NCBI RefSeq assembly: GCF_001704415.2
Contig: NC_030814.1
Location: 69,805,121-69,869,120 of the forward strand
Source: Capra hircus
Lineage: Eukaryota > Chordata > Mammalia > Artiodactyla > Bovidae
Direction: 5' to 3'
DNA: 64,000 nt
The stretch's first letter is position 1. Every line of letters begins with the position of its first letter. Below the pieces are notes generated by a model. It had not been told where the DNA came from. It did not search any database and saw only the letters and a program-made list of their open reading frames with translations. Positions 11,476-23,406 of this stretch are shown in pieces. Made by a program: the position numbers and the translations under genes.

Positions 11476-12396
11476 GTTGTTACTCTAAGCCACTAAATTT
11501 CACTCTGGGTGGGACAGCAGAGGGCAGTGGCAGGCAGCCATAGATAACTAGAATACCAGGGACCCCTAGACTATTCAATATTAATTATATAAAGCCACAG
11601 GTAATCATGGTGAATTTTCCAGAAGCATCAATGTTATGCAACATTTTCGGGGAAAATATTTAAATAACTCAACTAATAAGTAAATAAAACATGTTTATAT
11701 TATAATCAACTGACATGATAGATATAAAAATATAGGTAAATTTTTATAATGAAACACAAGGCTCTAAATATTTTATATGCTCTTGGTGCTCTGCTTTGTT
11801 TTACAGTAAACTTCTTGAAATTCACTTTCCTCTGCCTTTATAACTACTTTGTAGAAAAATGAGAAAAACTCATGAAAAGGAAATAATAGAATGTGTGTGT
11901 TTTTCATGTATTCTTTCAAAAATATCATTTTTCCCAACAAAGATTTGGAAATATGTTGGTTTGTACTGTGAATATAGACAGACTCCTTAAGAGGTTCTTG
12001 GATGTAGTTGTATGTTGCCAATTAAGAGCAAAGCCATGGTCTTCAGTGGTCACATCTTGAATACTTTACTCAAAATGACTCAGTGTCTAACCTGGTGTCT
12101 CAAGGCGTCTATCCTGAGTAGACACCCTCTTCAAGTGAACATGAAAGTCAGCAGAATATCAAAATCTTCCTCAAGAAAGCTTGGTAATATATATTTTAAA
12201 ATTTCACTGCCACCTATAGAGGGTCAGCCTTTGATCGATAAAGGTTTTTCACCCGCTAAATATGGGGTTTGCAAAATATTCAGGAGTTGTTAACCATATT
12301 ATCTTGTGGCAGAATCATTAGTTATTGAGATTTGTTACTCTCATTTATTCTGGGGGTGGAGGTGCAGTTAAGCCATCACAGTGTTTCTCTAAGTGC
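11476..12396. other. Spacer, nothing recognised
   Basis: AT-rich. Short open frames at 11773-12021 (-) and 12012-12293 (+) carry no recognisable domain. Confidence 0.5.
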
Positions 12397-12615
12397 TTAT
12401 TTTACTGAAAATCACAGACTTGGCATTTTATAATACAATTATGGTGCATGGTTTATATTAATATTTTCAAAGTCATCACATTTGGCCATCTCGAGAACAT
12501 AGTAACAACCAATGACCTTGAGAGTTGTTGAGAATAGATATTACTGCTGGCACATCCTGACAATTTCTTTTTCGTTCCCTTTTACCCCAAGGAAATCTGT
12601 TCACTATGTTGCTGA
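12397..12615 (+). repeat. Long direct repeat, copy 1
   Basis: This 219-bp segment recurs at 12958-13177 with roughly eight differences by eye. The two copies immediately flank an antisense BovB fragment. The segment does not resemble a known repeat family. Confidence 0.95.
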
Positions 12616-12957
12616 CTATGTGTCTGACACTTCACGACCCCATTGACCACAGCATGCCAGGCCTCCCTGTCCATCACCAACTCCCAGAGTTTACTCAAAC
12701 TCATGTCCATTGAGTCGGTGATGCCATGCAACCATCTCAACCTCTGTCATCCCCTTCTCCTCCTGCCTTCAATCTTTCCCAGCATCAGGGTCTTTTCAAA
12801 TGAGTCAGCTTTTCACATCAGGTAGCCAAAATATTGGAGTTTCAGCTTCAACATCAGTCCTTCCAATGAACACCCAGGACTGATCTCCTTTATGATGGAC
12901 TGATTGGATTTTCATGCAGTCCAAGGGACTCTCAAGAGTCTTCTCCAACACCATAGT
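12616..12957 (-). mobile_element. BovB 3' fragment between long direct repeats
   Basis: Antisense BovB of about 342 bp. Its 3' terminal ~25 bp are missing or merged with the end of repeat copy 1 (gttgctga/ctatgtgtctgac), and it is 5' truncated. It sits exactly between the two copies of the ~219-bp duplication. Confidence 0.9.
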
Positions 12958-13177
12958 TTATTTTACTGAAAATGACAGACCTGGCATTTTATAATACAAT
13001 TATGGTGCATGGTTTATATTAATATTTTCAAGTTCATCATATTTGGCCATCTCGAGAACATAGTAACAACCAATGACCTTGAGAGTTGTTGAGAATAGAT
13101 ATTACTGCTGGCACATCCTGACAATTTCTTTTTTCATTCCCTTTTACCCCAAGGATATCTGTTCACTATGTTGCTGA
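12958..13177 (+). repeat. Long direct repeat, copy 2
   Basis: Second copy of the 12397-12615 segment, in the same orientation. Differences include atcacagactt/atgacagacct, caaagtcatcaca/caagttcatcata and aaggaaat/aaggatat. Confidence 0.95.
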
Positions 13178-13384
13178 ACTCAGGTTTGGCTGCTCACTGC
13201 TCAAAAGTCATGAAAGAGGCCAGGTTGGTGGAAATGAAAACTTGCTTTGTTTCAGAGATTGGCAACCAGTTGGAGGTGGAGGGAGTGGATGACTGTCCAA
13301 AGGCCAACTCCTTTTGGCAGAAACAGCACAGTCAGCTCAGGCAGTCATCTTGAAATTGGTCATTGGTAGTCCAACCAGCATCAT

Positions 13385-13665
13385 CTTAATTGTTTTTGTT
13401 TGTTTGTTTGCTTTATTATTTTATATTGAGATATAGCAGATTAACAAACAATGCTGTGACAGTTTCAGGTGAACAGTGAAGAACTCAGCCATACATATGC
13501 ATGTATCCATTCTTCCACAAACTCCCCTCCCTTCCAAGCTGCCACATAACATTGAGCAGAGTTCCATGTACTATACAGTAGGTCCTCGTTGGTTATCCAT
13601 TTTAAATATAGAAGTGTGTACATGTCTATCTCAAACTCCCTAACTGTCCCTTCCCCCCTTACCTT
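13385..13665 (-). mobile_element. L1 3' end, antisense
   Basis: Antisense L1 3' UTR ('tattgagatatagcagatta', 'ctgccacataacattgagca', 'taggtcctcgttggttatcc'). A (GTTT)n tract near 13393 sits at the tail side. Confidence 0.8.
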
Positions 13666-15285
13666 GATTATTTTAAGTACCGTTGATCTTCGGTTCCAGG
13701 GTCAGTTTGTTCCCATTTCCTTGAGGCCAGTTATCAGAATTCTGGCAGGTTATGTCACCACTACAGTCTGGTCATCATGTAATTAACTTGTCCACAGGGT
13801 AGATGTTTCAATATCTATAAGACAGCTCACAGGACATGACTCAGAATATTATCTACAGCCTCTGAGAAGGAACCAAAAGGCCTTGACTATGCTTAATGAC
13901 TAAACTATTATTATTTAGTCTCCTTTGTCTACTTTCCTTTGTTTCTATATGTCCTCATTTCTCTGATTAAACTTATTATTTGCCTAATGTTTTTCCACAG
14001 AGAAAGGCAAGCTGAGAACATGGTGGAGGTGGGGGCAAGCACCCTAGGGTCTTGCTGTTTCAATTATATAATGTGCGAAACGCACACCACGAAAATTAGA
14101 ATCATGATCTTACCCTAAGTATACTGAGATTTATCATTTTCTTCCTTTGAACCTCAATATCATCTATTTTAGGAAATCTTCCTTGCTGAGCTAAAAGAGA
14201 CACACCAAAAATTCCTCTAGTCCCATTTCCTCAGCCCCAGCTCCTGAAACCTCCCTTGGTCATCTCTTGGCACACATACTCAATTCTCATGTTCACTTTT
14301 TATTCTGGCTCTAAAGCTATTGCCTCTCAACGTCAAGTTGACTCCTTTGCATTCCTCTTTGCAGAACTGGGACTCTGAGTAAAAGGCTTCTTACTGGTTG
14401 GCAGCTTCCTCTAAATTCTTCCAGTTAGAAGCATGGTAGTCAGGCTATAGGAGACAGAATTACTATTTCATCCTGCTTTCTTATATGTCTCAAATTCATC
14501 TCAGATTTACCTCAGCTGCAGCAGCATATTCCAGAGGCAGCAGCTGCCCCAGTATGCAACACTTAAAGAACCAGACCTTCATATCCCTCCGGAACAGCAA
14601 CATCAACCCAGCAGCTCTCCTTTCTCAGAGGCTGAGATTCAACCCCATGGGACCCTCTTCCAAAGATCCAATAAATCCAACTTACCTGCTGACTGAAGTT
14701 GCTTCCCCCATGAAACTTTTGTCTTTTTCTCTCTTGTCAAGTGGACAATCACTAATCTAACCATTCCTCATGTTCAATTTTCTCTGTTAAAACAACTGGT
14801 CTGGTTTCTATCATGACTATAGTCAAAGAGGGCAAAGACAATACAGAGAGTGCATAGGATCAGTGTAGAAAAAAGTGAAACCAATGTTAGTGGAGTGTAG
14901 ACTTCATAATATGTCAAGGTTGGACATAGAAGCAAGTCAGCGGAGTAACTAAAAATGCATCCTTGGTAATGCATTTCAGATCATTGCCTGCATGTCCATG
15001 AATATAATTCATTGTTATCCTCGTCCATACTCAGTGTCAGCCATGCCACGGAGAAATGTCATCCCACCACTGTGTCCACCAGGAAAGGCAGTAGTTTGAA
15101 GCAGTCTCTCCACCTAGAAAAATATTGCAGTCAATAGTTTACTACATGACATCTATTCTTTTAAGGATAAAAATCTAAGTTTTAAAAAATCCTCTATAGT
15201 GAGAGAAAATGTCAAAGGACTAAATCTTCAGGAAAAACATGTAGCAAAATAACCCTCTGAGATATACTTCTTTTAGGTTTAAAGC
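13666..15285. other. Spacer, no gene recognised
   Basis: No exon or RNA gene supported. The frame at 14485-14760 (+) begins inside unremarkable sequence and shows no family resemblance. Part of 14200-14760 could be an old LTR, but I cannot name it. Confidence 0.45.
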
Positions 15286-15289
15286 CAAC

Positions 15290-16830
15290 GGTTTTATTGA
15301 GGTGTTACTTCATATCACACAATTCATTCATTTATAATGTACAATTCAATATGACACCTAAAGCACAAGCTACAAAATTTTAAAAATAAACAAGTGAAAC
15401 TGAAAATGTTCTGAACAGCAAGAGAAACCATAAGTGAAATGAAAAGACAACCTAAGGAATAGGAAAAAATATTTGCAAACAATATATCTAATACAGGGTT
15501 GATATTCAAAACATATAGAGAACTTGTACAATTTAATAATAAAAAATAACCCAGTTAAAAACTGTCAAGAACTTGAGTAGAGTACATGAAAGGCCAAAAT
15601 GTACATGGAAAGATACTCGACATCACTAGTCATTAGGGAAATTCAAATCAAAGTCACAGTAAGCTATTACTTCACATCTGTTACAATAGCCATCATCAAA
15701 AAGACAAGGGCTAAACGTTGGCATGAATGTGGAGAAAAGGGAAGATTTGTGAACTATTGGTGGGATAGTAAATTTTTCAGCCACTACTGAGGTTCTTCAA
15801 AAACATAAAAATAAAACTACCATATGATCCAGAAATTCCACTTCTGGGATAGGAATGTATCCAAGAAATAAAAACACTAACTCAAAAACATATTTGCAGT
15901 TATGTTTATAGCAGCATTAGTTACAATAGCTATGACTTCGAAACAGTCTGAGGGCCTGTCAATGGAAGAATGAATAAAGAAGTTGTGACACAGATATAAG
16001 TGTAGATAGAGATAATGAAATATTACTCAGCCATAAATAATGAGAAAGCCCTGCCAATTGTGATCAGGATGGACCTTGAAGGCATTATGCTAAGTGAAAT
16101 AAATCAGACCAAAATAGACAAACATTATATAATCTTATTTATGTGTAGAACCTAAATAAAAATAAAACCTCATAGAAAAAGAGGTAAGACTTGTGTCTGG
16201 TGAGGAAGAAGGAGGTGAGAGAGGGAACTAGAGAAAGGGGGCCAAAAGATCAAAGTTCCAGTTATAAGATAAACAAGTAATAAGAATGCAATGTACAGTG
16301 GGATGATATGAGAGAATAGCATTGAAACATGTATTTTACCCTATGTGAAATAGATTGCCAGTCTGGGTTCAATGCATGGGACAGGGAGCTCCAGGCTGGC
16401 GCGTTGGGATGACCCTGAGGGATGGGATAGGGAGGGAGGTGGGAGGGGTTTCAGAATGGGGAACACATGTACACCCATGGCTGATTCATGTCAATGTATG
16501 GCAAAAACCACTACAATATTATAATTAGCCTCCAATTTAAATAATTTTTTTAAAAGAATGCAATGCACAACATGAGACTATAGCTAACATGGCTGTATGC
16601 TATATAGGAAAGTTACTAATAAAGTAGACCTTAGAGTTTTCAACACAATGATATTTTTTTCCTTCTTCTTCCTTCTTTTTTATTGTTTCTATATGAGAAG
16701 ATGGATGTTATTGAATCTGTTGTGGTAATCATTTCACACATATATAAATCAAACCATCAAGCTGTACACCTTGAACTTGTATAGTGAATATGTCAACTAT
16801 TTTCAATAAAACTGGAAAAATAGAAAATTC
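15290..16830 (+). mobile_element. Old L1, ORF2 3' part and 3' UTR
   Basis: Sense L1: the ORF2 C-terminal region ('gaaaaaatatttgcaaacaa', 'aaattcaaatcaaagtcaca', 'accatatgatccagaaattc', 'tattactcagccataaata') through the 3' UTR, ending near 'tttcaataaaactgg'. A younger L1-BT is inserted at 16298-16553. Confidence 0.88.
16298..16553 (+). mobile_element. L1-BT 3' end nested in an older L1
   Basis: A 5'-truncated L1-BT 3' UTR with an A/T tail. It is flanked by a 16-bp target-site duplication, aagaatgcaatgtaca (16282-16297) and aagaatgcaatgcaca (16554-16569), with one mismatch. The host L1 continues on both sides. Confidence 0.92.
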
Positions 16831-17154
16831 AATGGCTTTTAGTATAGTCACAGATTTGTAAACTCATCACAATTTTAGATTTCTTTGCTTCAGAGAATGC
16901 TCACTCCCCTTAGTCATCACACTGCAAAAGTTCATTTCAGCACACCCCTAGTCCTAGGCACCCATCTACTTTCTATCTCTATGGATTTGCCTATTTAGGA
17001 CATTCCTCTGAAATATTTGAGGTGCATTTTTTCTTCCCAGTGATTCCTGGTACCCTAGAGTTTCCCCACTGAGGCTGAAGCACCTGCTGTTTCAGTGGTG
17101 TAAAGAAACCACTCTTAACCTTGACATTTATCTTTAAAAACCTAAAGGAAAACA

Positions 17155-17435
17155 ACCATGAAAATTCATTGGAAGGACTGATGATGAAGCTGAAGCTCCA
17201 ATACTTTGGCCACCTGATGCAAAGAGCTGACTCACTGGAAAAGACCCCGTTGCTGGGCAAGATTGAAGGCAAAAGGAGAAGAGGGTGGCAGAGGATGAGA
17301 TAGTTAGAGAGCATCACCGACTCAATGGACATGAATTTGAGCAAACTGCGGGTGATAGTGAAGGACAGGGAAGCTTGGAATGCTTCAGGCCCTGTCGTTG
17401 CAAAGAGTCAGACACGACTTAGTGACTGAACTGCA
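17155..17435 (+). mobile_element. BovB 3' end
   Basis: Sense BovB from 'gaaaattcattggaaggact' to the tail 'gactgaactgc', 5' truncated. Confidence 0.92.
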
Positions 17436-17439
17436 AAAT

Positions 17440-17665
17440 TCAGTTTCTCAACAAAATTTCCTGGAAATTGTTCTATCCTTTCCATATGGAATAGTTTTGG
17501 TACTCTTGTCAAAAGTAACTTGACCCTATATGTGCAGTTTTATTTGTACATTCAATATTTTATTTCATTGGTTTATATAACAATTTCTATATATATGGAA
17601 TAATTACTTGATAATCATAATTAAAACTTTAAGAACCATAGAGTCTATGTAAAAGAAAAAAAGCT
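17440..17665 (-). mobile_element. Probable L1 fragment, antisense
   Basis: 'ggtactcttgtcaaaagtaa' and 'gtttatataacaatttcta' resemble antisense L1 ORF2. Diverged. Confidence 0.5.
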
Positions 17666-17856
17666 AAATGGAAAATGTGGCCATGATTATTTGAGGGTCA
17701 GGAATTTAGGCAGGACTCTACTGAATAGTTCTTCATTGACATCGGCATGGTCCCAAAGAATCAGAGTTAGGAGCTCTCGCTTGGTGTGATGTTCCATAAG
17801 AGCTAATAAGGAAAGGATACACGTTCAAACTTTTCAAACTTAAGACTACAGAAGCA

Positions 17857-18065
17857 GGGACTTCCTGATTATGTGGCTAAGACCCCATGCTCCCAATGCA
17901 GGGGAATTACTAAGTTACTAAGATCAATCCTGGGTTTGATCCCTGGTCAAGGAATTAGATACCACATGCTGCAACTAAGAGTTCGCATGCTGCAACTAAA
18001 GATTCTGCACACCAATGAAGATTAAAGATCCCCATGCAGTCAAATAAATTAATTAATTAAAGTAA
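17857..18065 (+). mobile_element. CHR-type tRNA-Glu SINE
   Basis: A tRNA-derived head ('gacttcctgattatgtggc', 'tgggtttgatccctggtcaa') is followed by the 'ccacatgctgcaactaa' repeats and a tail of 'aaataaattaattaatta', typical of cetartiodactyl CHR SINEs. Confidence 0.85.
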
Positions 18066-19000
18066 CATACACTTTTTTTAAAAAAAGAACTACAGAAGCA
18101 GAAGTCAAAACTCAACAAGAAATGACCATTTTCCACCTTTTCCCCCCACATATAGTCATGCACTCCCTCATTCGCTTCATTACCTGCAAGGTATTTGTCT
18201 TTGTCCTTCTTACTTTCTTCTCAGTCTCTCTGTGTAGTTTCCCAGCTAAACAACTTCAACCTGAGAAGAGAATGCAATGTAACCAAGCACTTTGGTGGTT
18301 GTGTTCTAGGATGTTGGTCTCTTTGCTGGTCAAGGTAAAGTTCACTCCCCAGCCTTCCTCTCTAATCTACTTCCTAACCCACCCTGTGGCAGGTGGCCTG
18401 ACAATTTAGTGCATGAGAAGAGTTTTTCCTAGTACCTCAGACCTACATATTTTTACAGAACCAAATGAAGGAGATGAAAGTGGGTAGGCAGCAACCAGAA
18501 ACAGCTATGTTGACAACTTCTCAGTTCTTCCTATAGATATATAAACCCTGGTTTTACAATGGTACCAAAATATGCATTCACTATTCAGATATGTTTTTAT
18601 TTCAAGCACTGGCATTTGAACTATGTAAGTCATTGTTATTAGTAATTACTTGATAGTGTAGCCATAACAAAATCTAAGTGGCAAAGGGAAGGTGCAGGCA
18701 TCCTCTAGTCCAAGGCCACAGTATTAAGGAAGAGGAAATGGAGTGCCCCAAAAGTAAGGTAATATTCACAGGCTTCTAAATGATAACTAAGTGATAACTG
18801 ACCTGAGATGGAAACTTAGGAAATATGTTTGTGCTTTTTAGAAACACAGCACTTCCCCTCTAGCATTTTGCGGATTTTGGTTTTTGTAAAATTTTTTGTA
18901 CTTTGTGCTATGAAGTAAGAGAAAGAGAAAACCTACAGATAGATCTTTCCCCCTTGATGTTTTTCAGCCTATCATTTTGTCTCTACCATAGGCAAAAAAA
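18066..19000. other. Spacer, nothing recognised
   Basis: The frame at 18122-18409 (+) begins with a hydrophobic stretch but has no recognisable family, no promoter and no splice context. It is not called as a gene. Confidence 0.5.
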
Positions 19001-19004
19001 GAAA

Positions 19005-19207
19005 CTTCTCTTCTGTATAGCTCAGTCGGTAAAGCATCTACCTGCAATGCAGGAAACCTGGGTTCAATTCCTGGGTCGGGAAGATCCCCTGGAGAAGGAA
19101 ATGGCAACCCACTCCACTATTCTTGCCTGGAGAATCCCATGGACAGAGGAGCCTGGTGGGCTACAGTCAATGGGATCACAAGAGTTGGACACAACTTAGC
19201 GCTATCT
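19005..19207 (+). mobile_element. Bov-tA SINE
   Basis: Nearly complete sense Bov-tA with the tRNA-Glu-like head ('agctcagtcggtaaagca', 'gggttcaattcctgggtcgg') and the Bov-A tail. Confidence 0.95.
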
Positions 19208-19357
19208 TTCTTAGGAAAAAAATATGTATATAGTTGGCTTTGCATTTGTGCTTATGTACATACATAAAACTATGATGGTGACTACTGCAGGAAAACAGAA
19301 TGGAGTTAGAATGAGGAAGTTTAATGCTTCTCTTTACATAAACTCAGTATACATGTG

Positions 19358-19600
19358 GGGGCTTCCCAGGTGGCACTAGTAGTAAAGAACCCTCCTGCCA
19401 ATGCAAACGATGTGGGTTCTGTCCCTGGGTCGGGAAGATCCCCTTCTCCCCCCCGCCCCCCCCCCCCCGAGAGAAGGACATGGTAACCCACTCCAGTATT
19501 CTTGCCTGGAGAATCCCACGAACTGAGGAGCCTGGCAGGCTACAGTCCGTAGGGTCCCAAGAATAGGACACAGCTGAAACAACTTAGCACACACACACGC
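19358..19600 (+). mobile_element. Bov-tA SINE with poly-C expansion
   Basis: Complete sense Bov-tA. A C7-G-C13 tract (19448-19468) replaces the usual 'ctgga' between the head and the 'gagaagg' of the Bov-A part. It ends with (CA)n at 19590. Confidence 0.93.
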
Positions 19601-20685
19601 AATACGTGAATTTTCTTCTATAAGGACATATATAATTTATTTGTGCATGTGTTCAACTGCTTTTCACATTTTTCAGTTTCCATATCAAAAATTTTAATTT
19701 ACACTTATAAACAATTTTTGGTTGCAAAAAATTTTAAAAAAAAAATACTTAGCTGGCAAAAAGTCATTTGAGTTTTTCCTTAACATCTTACAGAAAATCT
19801 AAACAAACTTTTTGACCACAGTAGCACTTTTCAGCTGACAGAATTTTTAAAAATATTTGGGTCAGTATTATAAACACAAAGATGACCCACCAGCTGAAGG
19901 ATACATATAATTTAGAATATATGTATATATATATATGAAATACTTTCTCCTGAATCCCAAAATCTTTTCTGAGTATCTTTACATTTTTGTCCATGAGGAA
20001 GAAATCACCAGATTCTGAATCCAAACACCAGGCCAGGGAAAGCATGAGAATGGGACCCAAACTGAGAAGGCCCCAAGGTCAATAGGATTTATTGAGTTTT
20101 CTGCTTACGGAATGGTTTAAAAACAGTAAAATCTAACTTAGGTGAATGGAAAGACAGGGGGAAAGTCCCTTAAGGTGGATACCTATAAATTTTCCATCTC
20201 TAATAACTAGGAGCAGATATGGTTAGGTCCCAAGGTGATGGAGAACTCACCATAGGAGACATTCAGACACAAAGCTGATTTTCTTCTGGGAAAGGAGTCC
20301 CAGTTGCCTCATCAGTCTCAGCAAGCTTGAGGTTTCTTGAAATAGGCAGGAAATTTCCACAGCACTAGTACTGTCATCTCTTCATGATTCTGTGCCCAGG
20401 ATGCTAATAAAGACAGGTCTCTAATATCAATCCTTCTTCAATGACTATGGTGTCCTGGAGGTAAGTCATTTATACCCTTGCTCAGGCTGTGATCAAACTT
20501 GGGCTGAAATACTATAAAATGCACATGAGAAGGGAAAAGGAACATATGTGATGCCTTTGGGAATGGCTATGATTAGGTACATCGAGGGGAAAAGTAAACC
20601 TATTCCATGTACAAAGAACAATATGAGCAAATCACACTGGTAAAAATAAAAATAAGAAAACCAGAACTGTCTTATGAAGTTTGAG
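19601..20685. other. Spacer, nothing recognised
   Basis: AT-rich with an (AT) tract near 19918. Frames at 19788-20060 (-) and 20493-20699 (-) are not recognisable proteins. Confidence 0.5.
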
Positions 20686-20689
20686 GATG

Positions 20690-21475
20690 TGAAGTTCAAA
20701 CACGATAGGATATTATTGAGCTATGAGAAAGAAGGAAATCCTACCATTTGCAACAACATAGATAGAATATGAGGGCATTATGTTAAATGAAATGTCAAGA
20801 AAAATAGGTAAATACTATATGATATCACACCTGTGGAATCTAGAAAAACTGTGTCCGACTCTTTGTGACTCCATGAATCGCAGCATGCCAGGCCTCCCTG
20901 TCCATCACCAACTCCCGGAGTTCACTCAGACTCTCATCTATCGAGTCGTTGATGCCATCCAGCCATGTCATCCTCTGTCGTCCCCTTCTTCTCCTGCCCC
21001 CAATCCCTCCCAGCATCAGAGACTTTTCCAATGAGTCAACTCTTCGCATGAGGTGGCCAAAGTACTAGAGTTTCAGCTTTAGCATCATTCCTTCCAAAGA
21101 ACACCCAGGGCTGATCTCCTTCAGAATGGACTGGTTGGATCTCCTTGCAGTCCAGGGACTCTCAAGAGTCTTCTCCAACATCACAGTTCAAAAGCATCAA
21201 TTCTTCAGTGCTCAGGTTTCTTCACAGTCCAACTCTCACATCCATACATGACCACTGGAAAAACCATAGCCTTGACTAGACAGAACTCTGTTGGCAAAGT
21301 AATGTCTCTGATGTAATGGACCTATTATTGATGCTTTGGTGGTAACCATTTGCAATATATAAGCATATCAAATCAACACATTGTACACTTTAAACTTATG
21401 CAATGTTATATGTCAATTAAATAAATTGACAATAAAGCTCTCTCAATAAAGCTGGAGGGGCAGGGAAAAGAAGCA
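20690..21475 (+). mobile_element. L1 3' end split by BovB
   Basis: Sense L1 3' segment ('attattgagctatgagaaag', 'atgagggcattatgttaaat') is interrupted at 20848-21312 and resumes at 'ggtggtaaccatttgcaata' up to 'caattaaataaattgacaa'. Confidence 0.8.
20848..21312 (-). mobile_element. BovB 3' end nested in L1
   Basis: Antisense BovB of about 465 bp, well conserved, running from 'gtgtccgactctttgtgact' to 'ttggcaaagtaatgtctctg'. Confidence 0.93.
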
Positions 21476-21582
21476 ACTTCATCTGAAAAAAAATTATGCC
21501 CAGAGTACTTGAAGGCGGAACAATGAGTCAAAGGATAAAAGCAAGATTTGTCTTACTAAAAGACTAATTAACCTGGATTTAA

Positions 21583-21726
21583 CAGGAGGAGAAGGCAATG
21601 ACAACCCACTCCAGTACTCTTGCCTGGAAAATCCCATGGATGGAGGAGCCTGGTGGGCTGCCATCTATGGGGTCACACAGAGTCGGACATGACTGAAACG
21701 ACTTAGCAGCAGCAGCAGCAGCAGCT
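21583..21726 (+). mobile_element. Bov-A monomer with (AGC)n tail
   Basis: A single Bov-A unit ('ggaggagaaggcaatgacaa' to 'gtcggacatgactg') ending in six AGC units. Confidence 0.9.
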
Positions 21727-21809
21727 GAATGAAACCCAATGAGAATGATTACCATTTTTGGTGTGTGGAAGATATCAGCATACAAATATTTGGGGGGATG
21801 CTATTTTTT

Positions 21810-22145
21810 AATTAATAAAATTCATTTTCAGAGAAATTTTAGGTTCACAGCAAAATTGAGGGTAAAAAATTCCCATATATTCACTCCCCCTATACATGAA
21901 TAATCTCCCCACTATCAACATCCCACACAACAGTGGGATGTTTGCTACAACTGATGAATCTACATTGATAAATCATTATCATCCAAACCCATAGTTTACC
22001 TTGAGATTCACTCTTGGTGTTGTACATTCTATATATTTTGATAAATGTGTAACGATGCATATCCACCATTATAGTATTGTACTATAATTCCACTGCCCTA
22101 AATATCCAATATGCTCTGCCTGAGAAAAAATGATCTTTGTTTGAA
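21810..22145 (-). mobile_element. Old L1 fragment, antisense
   Basis: Words such as 'ttaggttcacagcaaaattg', 'actcttggtgttgtacattc' and 'catatccaccattatagtat' are a common antisense L1M segment. Diverged. Confidence 0.65.
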
Positions 22146-23148
22146 AATTCTGTCAGTGATTTGTCTATCTTTTCCTGGATTTATAAAGTGAGGAAAACAT
22201 ACAAACCAACATTTTCTATAATCATTTTGGACATTTTTACTACCAATTAGCTTGTGTTATAACCAGAAGTTTATCACAATAGCTACAGTTTATCTGTGCT
22301 CCACAGCATTATGATTTTTGTGTAATGCTTTGTATTCATTTTACATTAAATTATTTTCCAAATAAGTAGTAGAGATAGATGTGAATTCACCAAGGATGAG
22401 CCCAGTTCCACTCAAACCAATAGGTTTTAAGATTTATGCTTTTGCATTGCAGTATTCTGACAATTCTCCCCAGATGATCAGCTCTACTGGTCATGCAGAG
22501 TATGTGGTCCAGGATGGGTGAATTTCTCAAAACCAAGAAGGGCTAAGGAGAGTTCATGGAGAATGGCCAAAAGGGGGGCTTCCAGGCTGCTAGGACAGGG
22601 CAACTGAGAACCAGAAAGGTGATAAAGTCAATCGACATTTTCCACCTCCTAGGATCTGTTATTGCCCCTCACTCTCTATAATCTCTGCCCTGGTACATGC
22701 CAGCTTTCAGCATCAGTGATGTCCTTACATAATGGGAATACTTTATGGCAAGTGGATCTACGTTTGTTCACTCAAGAGTGCTCTGGAAAAAACACGGGTG
22801 CTGGTAAGAACAAAACAAGGAAAAGAAGTTTCCACAAATTCTTGGGTCTTCAAGGATTTGCACTAACCAGCGTTGGGAAGATTGACTTGAATAGCTGGAG
22901 CTTTGCTTAGAAGGGTCACAACAGCTGTGAAAATAAAGAGTTTCAGCAGTTTATCATTGATAGTCTAAACATTGTATGACTGAAGATTTGCCATTATAGA
23001 ACAGGATGCTGCAACACAGATAACAGATGATGGTTTCTGAGATTCAAGTACAAGGGTTTCTAGAACAATATAATCCTAGACCTGGAAATATTATATTCCA
23101 TTTTTATAAGTTATTAAATTAGAGGCTACAGATAAAGTGAATATATTT
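22146..23148. other. Spacer, nothing recognised
   Basis: No gene supported. The frame at 22662-22910 (+) is not recognisable. Confidence 0.5.
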
Positions 23149-23164
23149 CAAATAAACACATAGT

Positions 23165-23390
23165 AAGTAAGTGTTAGTGCCTTAGTCATGTCCGACTCTT
23201 TGAGATCCCAGGGACTGTCACCCACCAGGCTCCTCTGTCCATGGGATTTCCCAGGCCAGAATGCTCGAGTAGATAGTCATTCCTTGCTCCAGGGGATCTT
23301 CCCAACCCAGGGATTGAACTAGGTCTCCTGAATTACAGGCAGATTCTTTACTGTCTGAGCCACTAGGGAAGCCCCAAAATAAATAAACCA
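23165..23390 (-). mobile_element. Bov-tA SINE with perfect TSD
   Basis: Complete antisense Bov-tA. It is bounded by a perfect 16-bp duplication, caaataaacacatagt, at 23149-23164 and 23391-23406. Confidence 0.96.
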
Positions 23391-23406
23391 CAAATAAACA
23401 CATAGT

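Noticed and set aside
18122..18409. 95-residue frame with a hydrophobic N terminus
   Set aside because: A signal-peptide-like start alone is not enough; no family resemblance and no transcript signals.
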